A DNA stretch of 7,194 nt from Flavobacterium sp. (GTDB taxonomy: Bacteria; Bacteroidota; Bacteroidia; Flavobacteriales; Flavobacteriaceae), in contig SEBM01000209.1 in assembly GCA_004296145.1 (NCBI GenBank), positions 1 through 7,194 of the forward strand. The letters run 5' to 3'. Positions within the stretch are counted from its first letter, which is position 1. Every line of letters starts with the position of its first letter. Shown here in pieces: positions 1-6,318 of the stretch. A model generated the notes under the pieces. That model searched no databases. It had not been told where the DNA came from and was given only the letters and a program-made list of their open reading frames with translations. Both the position numbers and the translations under genes were made by a program.

Positions 1-1
1 A

Positions 2-784
2 TTATATCTATACCTGATCGTAATATTATTTTTAAATTATCACTACAATTTAAATTTAGTTTTTGGAGATTTTATATCTCCAATACTTTATATAACTAAT
101 TTTTGGGTGTTTCAAGGAACCTGGTTAACAAATCACTCATGGACGTTATCAGTGGAGGAACAATTTTATCTTATTTGGCCTTTTTTATTTAGTAGTCTTA
201 ATAAAAGAATGTGGTTAATAAGTATTCTAATAATCATTTTACCAGTTCTAAGGATTATATGGTATTACTATCCAGGCTACTATAACATAACTCTAGGCCC
301 TTTTCTTAATTATGCAGACTCAATATTTATGGGTTGTTTACTTTCATTCTTTTGCTTCAAAAACTTTTTTAATAAAATACCTAAGGTTTTTTTCAGCAAC
401 TATTTATATATAATATCGATGTGTATGGTGTTTTTAGTTCATTATTGTATGCACATAGGTAGACTTGGATTAGTTCTTTTGCCTTTTGGAAATTTTATAG
501 CCAATATTAGTATCTGCTACTTAATTTTGGCGACAATAATTAATGAAAATGGATATTTTTACAAGCTATTAAATACTGAATTAGCTAATAAGATTGGTTT
601 AATTTCATACAGTTTATATATCTGGCAACAGTTATTTATTGTCCCAAAAGAGTATCTTAATAATTTATTGCCAAGATTCAATAGCCCTTATAACATAATT
701 GCTTTAGTTATTATATCATTTACATCTTATTTTTTCTTTGAGCGCTTTTTTTTAAGACTTAAGAAAAGATATTTTATTGTATAA
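2..784 (+). CDS. Acyltransferase 3 (OafA-like) family membrane protein, 5' end missing
   Basis: The reading frame is open from the first full codon at position 2 to the TAA at 782-784, giving 260 residues with no start inside the window. The GTG at 107 is internal, because family-typical sequence (ILYITNFWVF) lies before it. The diagnostic block SWTLSVEEQFYLIWPF follows directly, then about six hydrophobic segments rich in Phe, Ile and Leu, and the C-terminal family pattern GLISYSLYIWQQLFI ending in a basic tail. Family proteins are usually about 340-400 residues, so roughly the first third is lost, including the first membrane helix that carries the conserved His/Arg residues. The family is known to transfer acyl groups, often acetyl, to sugars of O-antigens and capsules at the inner membrane; decoration of the glycan made by the downstream genes is inferred. 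An 82-base gap separates it from the next gene. The family call is firm; donor and acceptor are unknown. Confidence 0.9.
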   Translation, partial: LYLYLIVILFLNYHYNLNLVFGDFISPILYITNFWVFQGTWLTNHSWTLSVEEQFYLIWPFLFSSLNKRMWLISILIIILPVLRIIWYYYPGYYNITLGPFLNYADSIFMGCLLSFFCFKNFFNKIPKVFFSNYLYIISMCMVFLVHYCMHIGRLGLVLLPFGNFIANISICYLILATIINENGYFYKLLNTELANKIGLISYSLYIWQQLFIVPKEYLNNLLPRFNSPYNIIALVIISFTSYFFFERFFLRLKKRYFIV

Positions 785-833
785 AGGGCTTTTATTTTAT
801 TCTATTAAATTTTATAAATATAAAAATTATAGG

Positions 834-846
834 CTATTTTAAATAG
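834..846. repeat. Short palindrome in the gap before the ABC ATPase gene
   Basis: CTATTT and AAATAG form perfect 6-base inverted arms around a single T, 20 bases before the ATG of the ATPase gene. It lies in the only non-coding gap larger than 10 bases in the window (785-866). It could be an operator half-site or chance in AT-rich DNA. The one-base loop makes an RNA hairpin unlikely. No Bacteroidota-type promoter (TTTG near -33 with TAnnTTTG near -7) was found in this gap. Confidence 0.3.
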
Positions 847-866
847 TTAATTTATCACCTGTAAAT

Positions 867-2138
867 ATGTCTAACACAGCTATAAAAGTAGAAAATCTTT
901 CAAAAGCTTATCAACTGGGCCAGATTGGGACAGGAACCATTAGCAGAGACCTAGAAAGATGGCACGCAAGAATACGAGGTAAGGAAGATCCATTTTTGAA
1001 AATTGGAGAAACAAATAACCGTAGCACTAAGGGTACAAGTGATGTGGTTTGGAGTTTAAAGGACATCAACTTTGAGATTAGACAGGGCGATGCAGTTGGC
1101 ATTATTGGGCGTAATGGTGCTGGTAAAAGTACATTACTTAAAATTTTAAGTAAAATTACTGCGCCAACAACAGGCAAAATTTCAGGAAATGGACGAATTG
1201 CAAGTCTATTGGAAGTAGGCACGGGGTTCCATCCTGAATTGAGTGGCCGTGAGAACATTTTTTTGAATGGGGCCATATTAGGTATGCGTAAAAAAGAAAT
1301 CCAACGTAAGCTCGATGAAATTGTAGATTTTGCTGGAGTAGAAAGGTACTTGGACACACCGGTGAAAAGATATAGTTCAGGAATGTATGTTCGTTTGGCA
1401 TTTGCAGTAGCAGCACACTTAGAATCAGAAATTTTAATTGTAGATGAAGTATTAGCTGTAGGTGATGCTGAATTTCAAAAAAAGTGTTTGGGCAAAATGG
1501 GTGAAGTTAGTAATAAGGACGGTAGGACAGTACTATTTGTTAGCCATAATATGGAAGCCATTAAAAAACTTTGTCCAACCAGTATTTTGCTAAGTAATGG
1601 TTTAGTGGATATTTATGACAAATCAAGTATTACTATAGATAAATATTTCGATTTCCATAACTCAACAAAAGAGAGTATAAATCTTAATTCTAAACGCGAA
1701 GGTTTAAAGACAATACTCTTTACAGAATTCTCTACTCTTAATGAAAAGTTTGAAAAAGTTACCATAATTAAAACTGGAGAGCGATTAATTTTCAAATTTG
1801 TGTTAGAAGCTTTTAGAGATACAAAAAATGTTGATATTGGCTTCTCAATTCATAACTCACAGGATAATATGTTATCTGTGCTATATAGTAGTTATCAAGA
1901 TAAATTATATACCTTAAGTAAAGGTAGGCACGAGTTTCTATTTGAATTTGACAATAACTATCTAAGTAATGGAATTTATCTAATAAGAGGACTGTTAAAG
2001 GATAATTCAGCTATATCAGACTTACCACAAGATCCATTAGGTGTTCTAACTGTAAGTTTAGGTGATTTTTACGGAACAGGCTCAATCGGACATCAAACAT
2101 CGGGAATTAACTTTCTATTCAAAGGAAAATGGATATAA
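867..2138 (+). CDS. wzt: Wzt-like polysaccharide ABC transporter ATP-binding protein
   Basis: A 423-residue ATPase that would power export of a lipid-linked polysaccharide across the inner membrane with a Wzm-type permease. Visible motifs are Walker A GRNGAGKST (81-89), a Q-loop region where Glu replaces Gln (LLEVGTGFHPELSGREN, 114-130), signature YSSGM (169-173), Walker B ILIVDEVLAVGD (189-200, catalytic Glu 194) and the switch His 227 in SHNM. The Glu in the Q-loop and the YSSGM signature are usual for the Wzt/TagH class. An insert of about 45 residues (15-58, YQLGQIGTGTISRDLERW onwards) precedes the core, as in many Bacteroidota homologues. Residues from about 250 to 423 form a separate beta-rich extension, matching in place and size the Wzt C-terminal domain that recognises the glycan end in known systems; sequence similarity there is weak. 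The ATG at 867 has no clear Shine-Dalgarno. The gene ends with a 10-base overlap into the methyltransferase gene. The Wzm partner is not in the window. Base composition drops sharply after the ATPase domain. Confidence 0.93.
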   Translation: MSNTAIKVENLSKAYQLGQIGTGTISRDLERWHARIRGKEDPFLKIGETNNRSTKGTSDVVWSLKDINFEIRQGDAVGIIGRNGAGKSTLLKILSKITAPTTGKISGNGRIASLLEVGTGFHPELSGRENIFLNGAILGMRKKEIQRKLDEIVDFAGVERYLDTPVKRYSSGMYVRLAFAVAAHLESEILIVDEVLAVGDAEFQKKCLGKMGEVSNKDGRTVLFVSHNMEAIKKLCPTSILLSNGLVDIYDKSSITIDKYFDFHNSTKESINLNSKREGLKTILFTEFSTLNEKFEKVTIIKTGERLIFKFVLEAFRDTKNVDIGFSIHNSQDNMLSVLYSSYQDKLYTLSKGRHEFLFEFDNNYLSNGIYLIRGLLKDNSAISDLPQDPLGVLTVSLGDFYGTGSIGHQTSGINFLFKGKWI

Positions 2139-2851
2139 AAAATAAATTGATACAATTAGCTTGCTCTGTTGTTCCTAAAGCGATAAAACGAAGAATAATA
2201 ACAGATAGTAAAGAAAATTCAATTGAGATTTTTTCACAAGAGGGAGAAGATAAACTTTTGGAAAGGTTTGTTGGTGAAAAAAAATTTGGCATTTATGTAG
2301 ACATAGGTGCTCATCACCCAACATTTTTAAATAATACTTTTTTTTTTTATAAAAAAGGCTGGCGAGGTATAAATATTGACGCAACACCTGGCTCTATGAA
2401 ACCATTTGAAAAACTTAGACCTTACGATATTAATATAGAACAACCTATTGCCAATCAAACTTCAGAATTAGAATTTCATATTTTTTCTACACCAGAGTTG
2501 AATACTTTCGATAAAACCAATGTTGCTAAATTTCTAAACTACCCTTATGTTAACTTAGAAAAGAAAATTAAATTAACCACCGTTAAACTAGAAAATCTTT
2601 TGGAGCGGAATCTTCCAAGATTAGGAAATCCTCAAATAGATTTTTTCACAATCGATGTAGAAGGAATGGATTTGGATGTACTAAAGTCAAATAATTGGAA
2701 TAAATTTAGACCAAATTATGTTTTGGTAGAAGATTTATCTGTTGATATATTTAATTTAGAAAACAATGAGATTGTAAACTTTATGACATCAGTTGGTTAC
2801 ACAATAACTGCTAAAACTGTAAACACTCTGTTTTTCAAGAAAAATGCCTGA
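2129..2851 (+). CDS. FkbM family SAM-dependent methyltransferase
   Basis: A 240-residue soluble protein. The SAM-binding motif I is YVDIGAHHP (56-64), followed by the aromatic stretch NTFFFYKKGW (69-78) and the acidic end of the next strand in INIDA (81-85). The characteristic FkbM motif IDVEGMDLDVL is at 175-185. FQ-type FSQEGED (35-41) is also typical of this subfamily. FkbM-type enzymes are known to O-methylate hydroxyl groups of sugars or polyketides. In a glycan export operon, methylation of a sugar residue is the natural inference, possibly the terminal one. The ATG at 2129 overlaps the end of the ATPase gene by 10 bases, with AAAGG four bases upstream. The 3' end overlaps the next gene by 8 bases, so translation is probably coupled on both sides. 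Residues 70-74 are encoded by an uninterrupted run of 11 T, a possible slippage site. The family is clear; the substrate is unknown. Confidence 0.92.
   Translation: MDIKNKLIQLACSVVPKAIKRRIITDSKENSIEIFSQEGEDKLLERFVGEKKFGIYVDIGAHHPTFLNNTFFFYKKGWRGINIDATPGSMKPFEKLRPYDINIEQPIANQTSELEFHIFSTPELNTFDKTNVAKFLNYPYVNLEKKIKLTTVKLENLLERNLPRLGNPQIDFFTIDVEGMDLDVLKSNNWNKFRPNYVLVEDLSVDIFNLENNEIVNFMTSVGYTITAKTVNTLFFKKNA
2338..2348 (+). repeat. T11 homopolymer inside the methyltransferase gene
   Basis: Eleven consecutive T, followed after AT by six A, run through codons 70-74 (Thr-Phe-Phe-Phe-Tyr). Reading through by hand, a tract of 10 T leads to a TAA after seven further codons, and a tract of 12 T leads to a TAA almost at once. 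Either change would leave a fragment of about 75-80 residues without the IDVEG motif. An A8 run lies about 55 bases upstream (2277-2284). Phase variation is an inference; the tract itself is seen directly. Confidence 0.6.
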
Positions 2852-3755
2852 TATTTCCATAATTATGCCTGCTTTTAATGCAGAAATATTCATAACTGAA
2901 AGCATTGAAAGTATAATAAACCAAACCTACAAAAATTGGGAATTAATTATTGTAGATGATGGGTCAACAGATAAGACAGCAGAAATTATCAAAACGTTTA
3001 GAAATTTAGATGATAGAATAAAATACATTTATCAGGAAAATGGAAAGCAAGGAAAGGCTAGGAATTTAGGCATAAAAGATAGCAAAGGGCATTATATTGC
3101 CTTTTTAGACGCTGATGATATCTGGACGGATGATAAACTTGCTATAGAGTTAGATGAGATAAACAAACAAAAAAATGTAGACCTCATATTTTCTCAAGGT
3201 TTTAATTTATCTGAAAATGAAATATCAGAATGCAACTTATTAGTTAAAGAGATTTGGGACACGGATGATTTTGAAAAATTCTTAGATCATAACCAAATAC
3301 CCATTCTTTCCGTTTTAGTAAAAAAAGAAGCTTTAACCGCTGTAAAAAATTTCACAGAAAAAAGTGAAATTCAAAACGCTGAAGACTATCATTTATGGTT
3401 AAAACTCTTATTATCTGGCAGCAAATTTAAATCTATACCAAATAGGTTATTTTATTATAGAATTCATTCCAATCAATCTACATTTCAAAATACAAACCTA
3501 GATATACCTATATTCAATGTTTTAATAGATATTTATTATTTTACAAATAATCTTAATGAGAAAAAAGCTCTTATAAATAAACTAAAATGGTTGCTTTTTA
3601 AAAATAGTGTTCACGAAAAATGCATTGATCTTTTTTCTTATCATTTAAAACAAAAAGGACTAAAATTATTAGCTTTTATAATGCGAGCATTTCTTAATGG
3701 TCAAAATAGAATGCAAAAAAGGATCGCTTTTCAATTGATTTCCACTTTTGGTTAA
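2844..3755 (+). CDS. Family 2 glycosyltransferase (GT-A fold)
   Basis: A 303-residue enzyme with a complete GT2 domain: opening strand ISIIMPAFNAE (4-14), nucleotide-binding VDDGSTD (37-43), GKARNLGI (70-77), and the metal-binding DxD in FLDADDIW (87-94). The ED pair in AEDYHLWLKLL (179-189) sits where the family's catalytic base is found, and is followed by FYYRIHSNQST (203-213), a common end of the catalytic core. The last 90 or so residues are Lys- and Leu-rich and may touch the membrane or partners; no transmembrane helix is evident. It would transfer a sugar from a nucleotide donor to the growing lipid-linked glycan in the cytoplasm. The ATG at 2844 lies inside the end of the methyltransferase gene (8-base overlap). 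Linkage and sugar cannot be read from the sequence. Confidence 0.93.
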   Translation: MPDISIIMPAFNAEIFITESIESIINQTYKNWELIIVDDGSTDKTAEIIKTFRNLDDRIKYIYQENGKQGKARNLGIKDSKGHYIAFLDADDIWTDDKLAIELDEINKQKNVDLIFSQGFNLSENEISECNLLVKEIWDTDDFEKFLDHNQIPILSVLVKKEALTAVKNFTEKSEIQNAEDYHLWLKLLLSGSKFKSIPNRLFYYRIHSNQSTFQNTNLDIPIFNVLIDIYYFTNNLNEKKALINKLKWLLFKNSVHEKCIDLFSYHLKQKGLKLLAFIMRAFLNGQNRMQKRIAFQLISTFG

Positions 3756-4623
3756 AGTATACAAGGTATCGGTAATTATTTGCACTTTCAATGAAAGAGA
3801 TTGCATTCTGAAGGCTTTAAAATCCTTAAAGCTTAATGATATTTATACTGAGACTGAAATAATTTTAATTGATGATTGTTCCACTGACTTAGTTACTTTA
3901 CAAATTTTAAATAGGCTAGATAAATTTACCAGGATTAAAATTATTAGGAGCGAAAAAAATCTTGGACTTTCAAATTCAAGAAACTTAGGATTTATTAATT
4001 CATCAACAGAAATAATTCTACCCTTAGATGCCGATGATGAATTACCAGCAAACACGCTTGACCTTATCTATAAGACCTTTATAGAAAACACAGGCATCGA
4101 TTTCATTGTTGGAAACTATTATTTAAATGATGTAGAAACAAGGCAGATTAATCTTGTAGAATGTACTGATATAACCAGTAATGGAATTATAGATGCAAAA
4201 AAATTAGCATCGAATTGGAAACTTCTTGGAACAAGCCCTTGCAAGAAGAGTACTTGGGAAAAAGTTCGGGGTTATGACCTTGAATACTCTTATTCAATTC
4301 AGGATGTTGACTTTTGGATAAGAGTTATTTTTAATGGTTTTACTGGTATGTATTTGAATTTTCCAATTTATAAATGGAACAAATCATCCAATGGAATGAA
4401 TATGAGTTTCGATCGTTTTGATATGATAAAGATCTTAGATCGGCATGAAGATTTTTATCTATTATCCTGGCAAAGAAAAGACTTGTATAATAAAATATTT
4501 GAAGGATACTATCCCTATAAACAAAAAGAGGTTATAAATAGATATGGGAGAAAATCTTTTTTTTACCTCCGTCCAAAAAATAAGATTAGGTTTATTGTTT
4601 TTTTTCTTGTAAATCTTTTTTGA
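3748..4623 (+). CDS. Family 2 glycosyltransferase, probable TTG start
   Basis: A 291-residue GT2 enzyme. VSVIICTFNERD (7-18) opens the fold, IDDCSTD (41-47) replaces the more common VDDGSTD, NLGLSNSRNLG (71-81) follows, and PLDADDELP (92-100) carries the DxD. QDVDFWIRV (185-193) is the likely region of the catalytic base, preceded by the acceptor-side pattern GTSPCKKSTWEKVRGYD (161-177). An in-frame TGA lies at 3736-3738 and there is no ATG before the conserved first strand, so the TTG at 3748 is the best start. It overlaps the upstream stop by 8 bases, which fits coupled translation. No Shine-Dalgarno is visible. Runs of eight T occur near the 3' end. It differs clearly from the preceding GT2 and so probably makes a different linkage. 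Donor and acceptor are unknown. Confidence 0.9.
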   Translation: MVKVYKVSVIICTFNERDCILKALKSLKLNDIYTETEIILIDDCSTDLVTLQILNRLDKFTRIKIIRSEKNLGLSNSRNLGFINSSTEIILPLDADDELPANTLDLIYKTFIENTGIDFIVGNYYLNDVETRQINLVECTDITSNGIIDAKKLASNWKLLGTSPCKKSTWEKVRGYDLEYSYSIQDVDFWIRVIFNGFTGMYLNFPIYKWNKSSNGMNMSFDRFDMIKILDRHEDFYLLSWQRKDLYNKIFEGYYPYKQKEVINRYGRKSFFYLRPKNKIRFIVFFLVNLF

Positions 4624-4630
4624 TATATTA

Positions 4631-5476
4631 ATGGTTATTATCGCTGATAAAGTTGGCCAACTTTGTAATCAATTATTCCAGTTTAGCTATTTCATAACTA
4701 ATTCTATAGATAACGGATATGAAATTGTAAATCCATATTTTGACGAGTACGCTCAGTTCTTTGAAGCAACATCTACAAATAGTTATTTTGGCTATCGAAT
4801 TAGCACGAAAATAACATTGTTTAAAATAATAGATAAATTTATACTTAAATATTTTTTAAAAGTTAAGCCTATTTTCCCAAACCTAGTTAATCTAGACATT
4901 AGGGGTTCTGAAAAAAACTATTATTTACAAAGCGTCGAGTTCAAGCAAAATGCTACCCAAAAGATTGTATTTGTAAAAGGCTGGTTATTTAAAGATGATG
5001 AAAACCTAAGAAAATATAGAGATGTATTACTTGAAATTTTCAAACCTAAACCTAAATACAATTATGAAGCAAAACAAAACATTTTACAATTAAGGGAAAA
5101 ATTTGATTGTATTATTGGTGTTCATATTAGAAGAGGAGATTACAAAACTTGGAACAATGGGAAATATTACTTTTCTGATGAAATCTATTTGCAAAAGATG
5201 ATTCAATTGCAAAATGAATTAGAATTGCAAAATAAATCTTGTTGCTTTTTCATCTGCTCAAATGAGCCCATCGATGAGGTTTCATTTAAAAATCTAAATA
5301 AATCTATTAATACAAGACATTTTATCGTTGATCTTTATTCACTAGCAAATTGCGATTATATTATTGGCCCACCGAGTACATTTAGTCTTTGGGCAGCTTT
5401 TTATGGAAATATCCCTTTCCTGATAATAGAGAATGAAAATACCGAAATTAGGCTTAATAAATTCACCTATTATTAA
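4631..5476 (+). CDS. GT11 family glycosyltransferase, probable alpha-1,2-fucosyltransferase
   Basis: A 281-residue protein with the three landmarks of family GT11. The N-terminal block GQLCNQLFQFSYF (9-21) matches the usual G-x-L-G-N-Q-L-F-Q-F pattern except that Cys 12 replaces Gly. The nucleotide-sugar binding motif is GVHIRRGDY (163-171), the H-x-R-R-x-D form of alpha-1,2/1,6-fucosyltransferases. The C-terminal block is LYSLANCDYIIGPPSTFSLW (235-254). Members normally transfer fucose from GDP-fucose to a galactose-type acceptor. A fucosylated or otherwise 6-deoxyhexose-containing side chain is therefore inferred, but no GDP-fucose synthesis genes are in the window. The ATG at 4631 follows the upstream stop by 7 bases. 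Residues 187-204 contain three copies of a six-residue Leu-Gln repeat that reflects an 18-base DNA repeat. The family is well supported; donor specificity is not proven. Confidence 0.9.
   Translation: MVIIADKVGQLCNQLFQFSYFITNSIDNGYEIVNPYFDEYAQFFEATSTNSYFGYRISTKITLFKIIDKFILKYFLKVKPIFPNLVNLDIRGSEKNYYLQSVEFKQNATQKIVFVKGWLFKDDENLRKYRDVLLEIFKPKPKYNYEAKQNILQLREKFDCIIGVHIRRGDYKTWNNGKYYFSDEIYLQKMIQLQNELELQNKSCCFFICSNEPIDEVSFKNLNKSINTRHFIVDLYSLANCDYIIGPPSTFSLWAAFYGNIPFLIIENENTEIRLNKFTYY
5189..5242 (+). repeat. Three degenerate 18-base tandem units inside the GT11 gene
   Basis: The octamer TTGCAAAA occurs at 5189, 5207 and 5225, exactly 18 bases apart each time; the second and third copies share an 11-base identity (AATTGCAAAAT at 5205 and 5223). 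In frame the units read LQKMIQ, LQNELE and LQNKSC. The period is a multiple of three, so gain or loss of a unit would keep the frame. It lies in the helix after the HIRRGDY donor-binding motif. Confidence 0.6.
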
Positions 5477-5479
5477 GGA

Positions 5480-6316
5480 ATGGATAAAGCATCCACAGTA
5501 TCAATCTCTATAATAATTCCGACATATAATGCTCAGAAGACATTAAGAGACTGTCTGGAAAGTATTATTAAGCAAGACACAACTGGTTTTGAGGTTTGGA
5601 TAATAGACGCCGAATCTACAGATGAAACTATAAGTATAGTAGAAGAATATAAGCTAAACCATCCTTTTATACATTATATATCTGAGGGGGATGATGGTAT
5701 ATATGATGCAATGAATAAAGGTATATTGAAATGTAATGGAGATTGGATTTATTTCTTAGGTAGTGATGATATTTTGTATAATAATTCAGTACTTTCTAAA
5801 ATAAAAACCCACGCAAAACAAACTTCTAGCTTAATTATTTACGGAAATGTAATTATGAGGGGTAAAAACCAATGGAATTTAGATAACGTTGTTTTTAATG
5901 GGGAGTATAATCTTGAAAAAATGTTGATGACAAATATGTGTCATCAGTCTATATTTTACCATAAAACCATATTCCATAAATTTGGGAATTATAATTTGGA
6001 TTATATTTCAAGTGCTGATCAGGATTTTAACTTGAGATGTTATGCAAATACCACTTTTGAATATCTAGATATAATTATAGCCAATTTTTTTGTTGGGGGT
6101 CACAGCACCCTTGTAGAAGACATTAAATTTAATCAAGATAGAGGGGCTTTATGGTTAAGATATTTTGGAAAACGAATATTTAATAAAAGTTTCTTAAGCG
6201 CTAGGCTTTATATCCAAAAAGCAGCATTCTCTTTAAGCTCTCCACTTAACTTAATAGAAAGATTCTACTGTTTAATTGCTTATCTAAAGTTAAAAATTCA
6301 ATCCATTTTTATATAA
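5480..6316 (+). CDS. Family 2 glycosyltransferase, WcaA/amylovoran-type subgroup
   Basis: A 278-residue GT2 enzyme of the subgroup marked by a G-I-Y-D-A-M-N-K-G block. SISIIIPTYNAQ (8-19) opens the fold, IIDAESTDET (41-50) stands in for the usual IDGGSTD, DDGIYDAMNKGI (71-82) is the subgroup hallmark, and FLGSDD (92-97) replaces the classical DxD, as is normal for this subgroup. CHQSIFYHK (154-162) and SADQDFNLRC (178-187) complete the catalytic core. The C-terminal 60 residues are basic and hydrophobic and may associate with the membrane. The ATG at 5480 lies 3 bases after the upstream stop; the AAGGA just before it is too close to be a good Shine-Dalgarno. Relatives include colanic-acid and amylovoran glycosyltransferases, so a role in chain assembly is a fair inference. 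The sugar is unknown. Confidence 0.92.
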   Translation: MDKASTVSISIIIPTYNAQKTLRDCLESIIKQDTTGFEVWIIDAESTDETISIVEEYKLNHPFIHYISEGDDGIYDAMNKGILKCNGDWIYFLGSDDILYNNSVLSKIKTHAKQTSSLIIYGNVIMRGKNQWNLDNVVFNGEYNLEKMLMTNMCHQSIFYHKTIFHKFGNYNLDYISSADQDFNLRCYANTTFEYLDIIIANFFVGGHSTLVEDIKFNQDRGALWLRYFGKRIFNKSFLSARLYIQKAAFSLSSPLNLIERFYCLIAYLKLKIQSIFI

Positions 6317-6318
6317 CT

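Noticed and set aside
107..109. GTG as the start of the acyltransferase
   Set aside because: The frame stays open to position 2 and the upstream residues fit the family, so the protein begins before the window.
781..800. Terminator after the acyltransferase gene
   Set aside because: The ATAAAG/CTTTTAT pairing has only a two-base loop and a weak AT stem, so a functional hairpin is unlikely.
785..866. Promoter for the ATPase operon
   Set aside because: No TTTG / TAnnTTTG pair or other recognisable promoter was found; the AT-rich gap alone is not evidence.
911..1416. Two minus-strand open frames opposite the ATPase gene
   Set aside because: They mirror the conserved Walker A to signature region of a clear + strand gene and show no family features of their own.
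1613..1795. Minus-strand open frame of 60 codons
   Set aside because: Lies opposite the C-terminal domain of the ATPase gene and has no recognisable motif.
2175..2387. Minus-strand open frame opposite the methyltransferase
   Set aside because: Its Lys-rich stretch is just the reverse of the T11 tract; no independent support.
3843..4055. Minus-strand open frame opposite the second GT2 gene
   Set aside because: Falls within the conserved catalytic domain of the + strand gene; a shadow frame.
4557..4608. T8 runs near the 3' end of the second GT2 gene as phase-variation sites
   Set aside because: They are short, lie in the last codons beyond the catalytic domain, and are expected in DNA this AT-rich.
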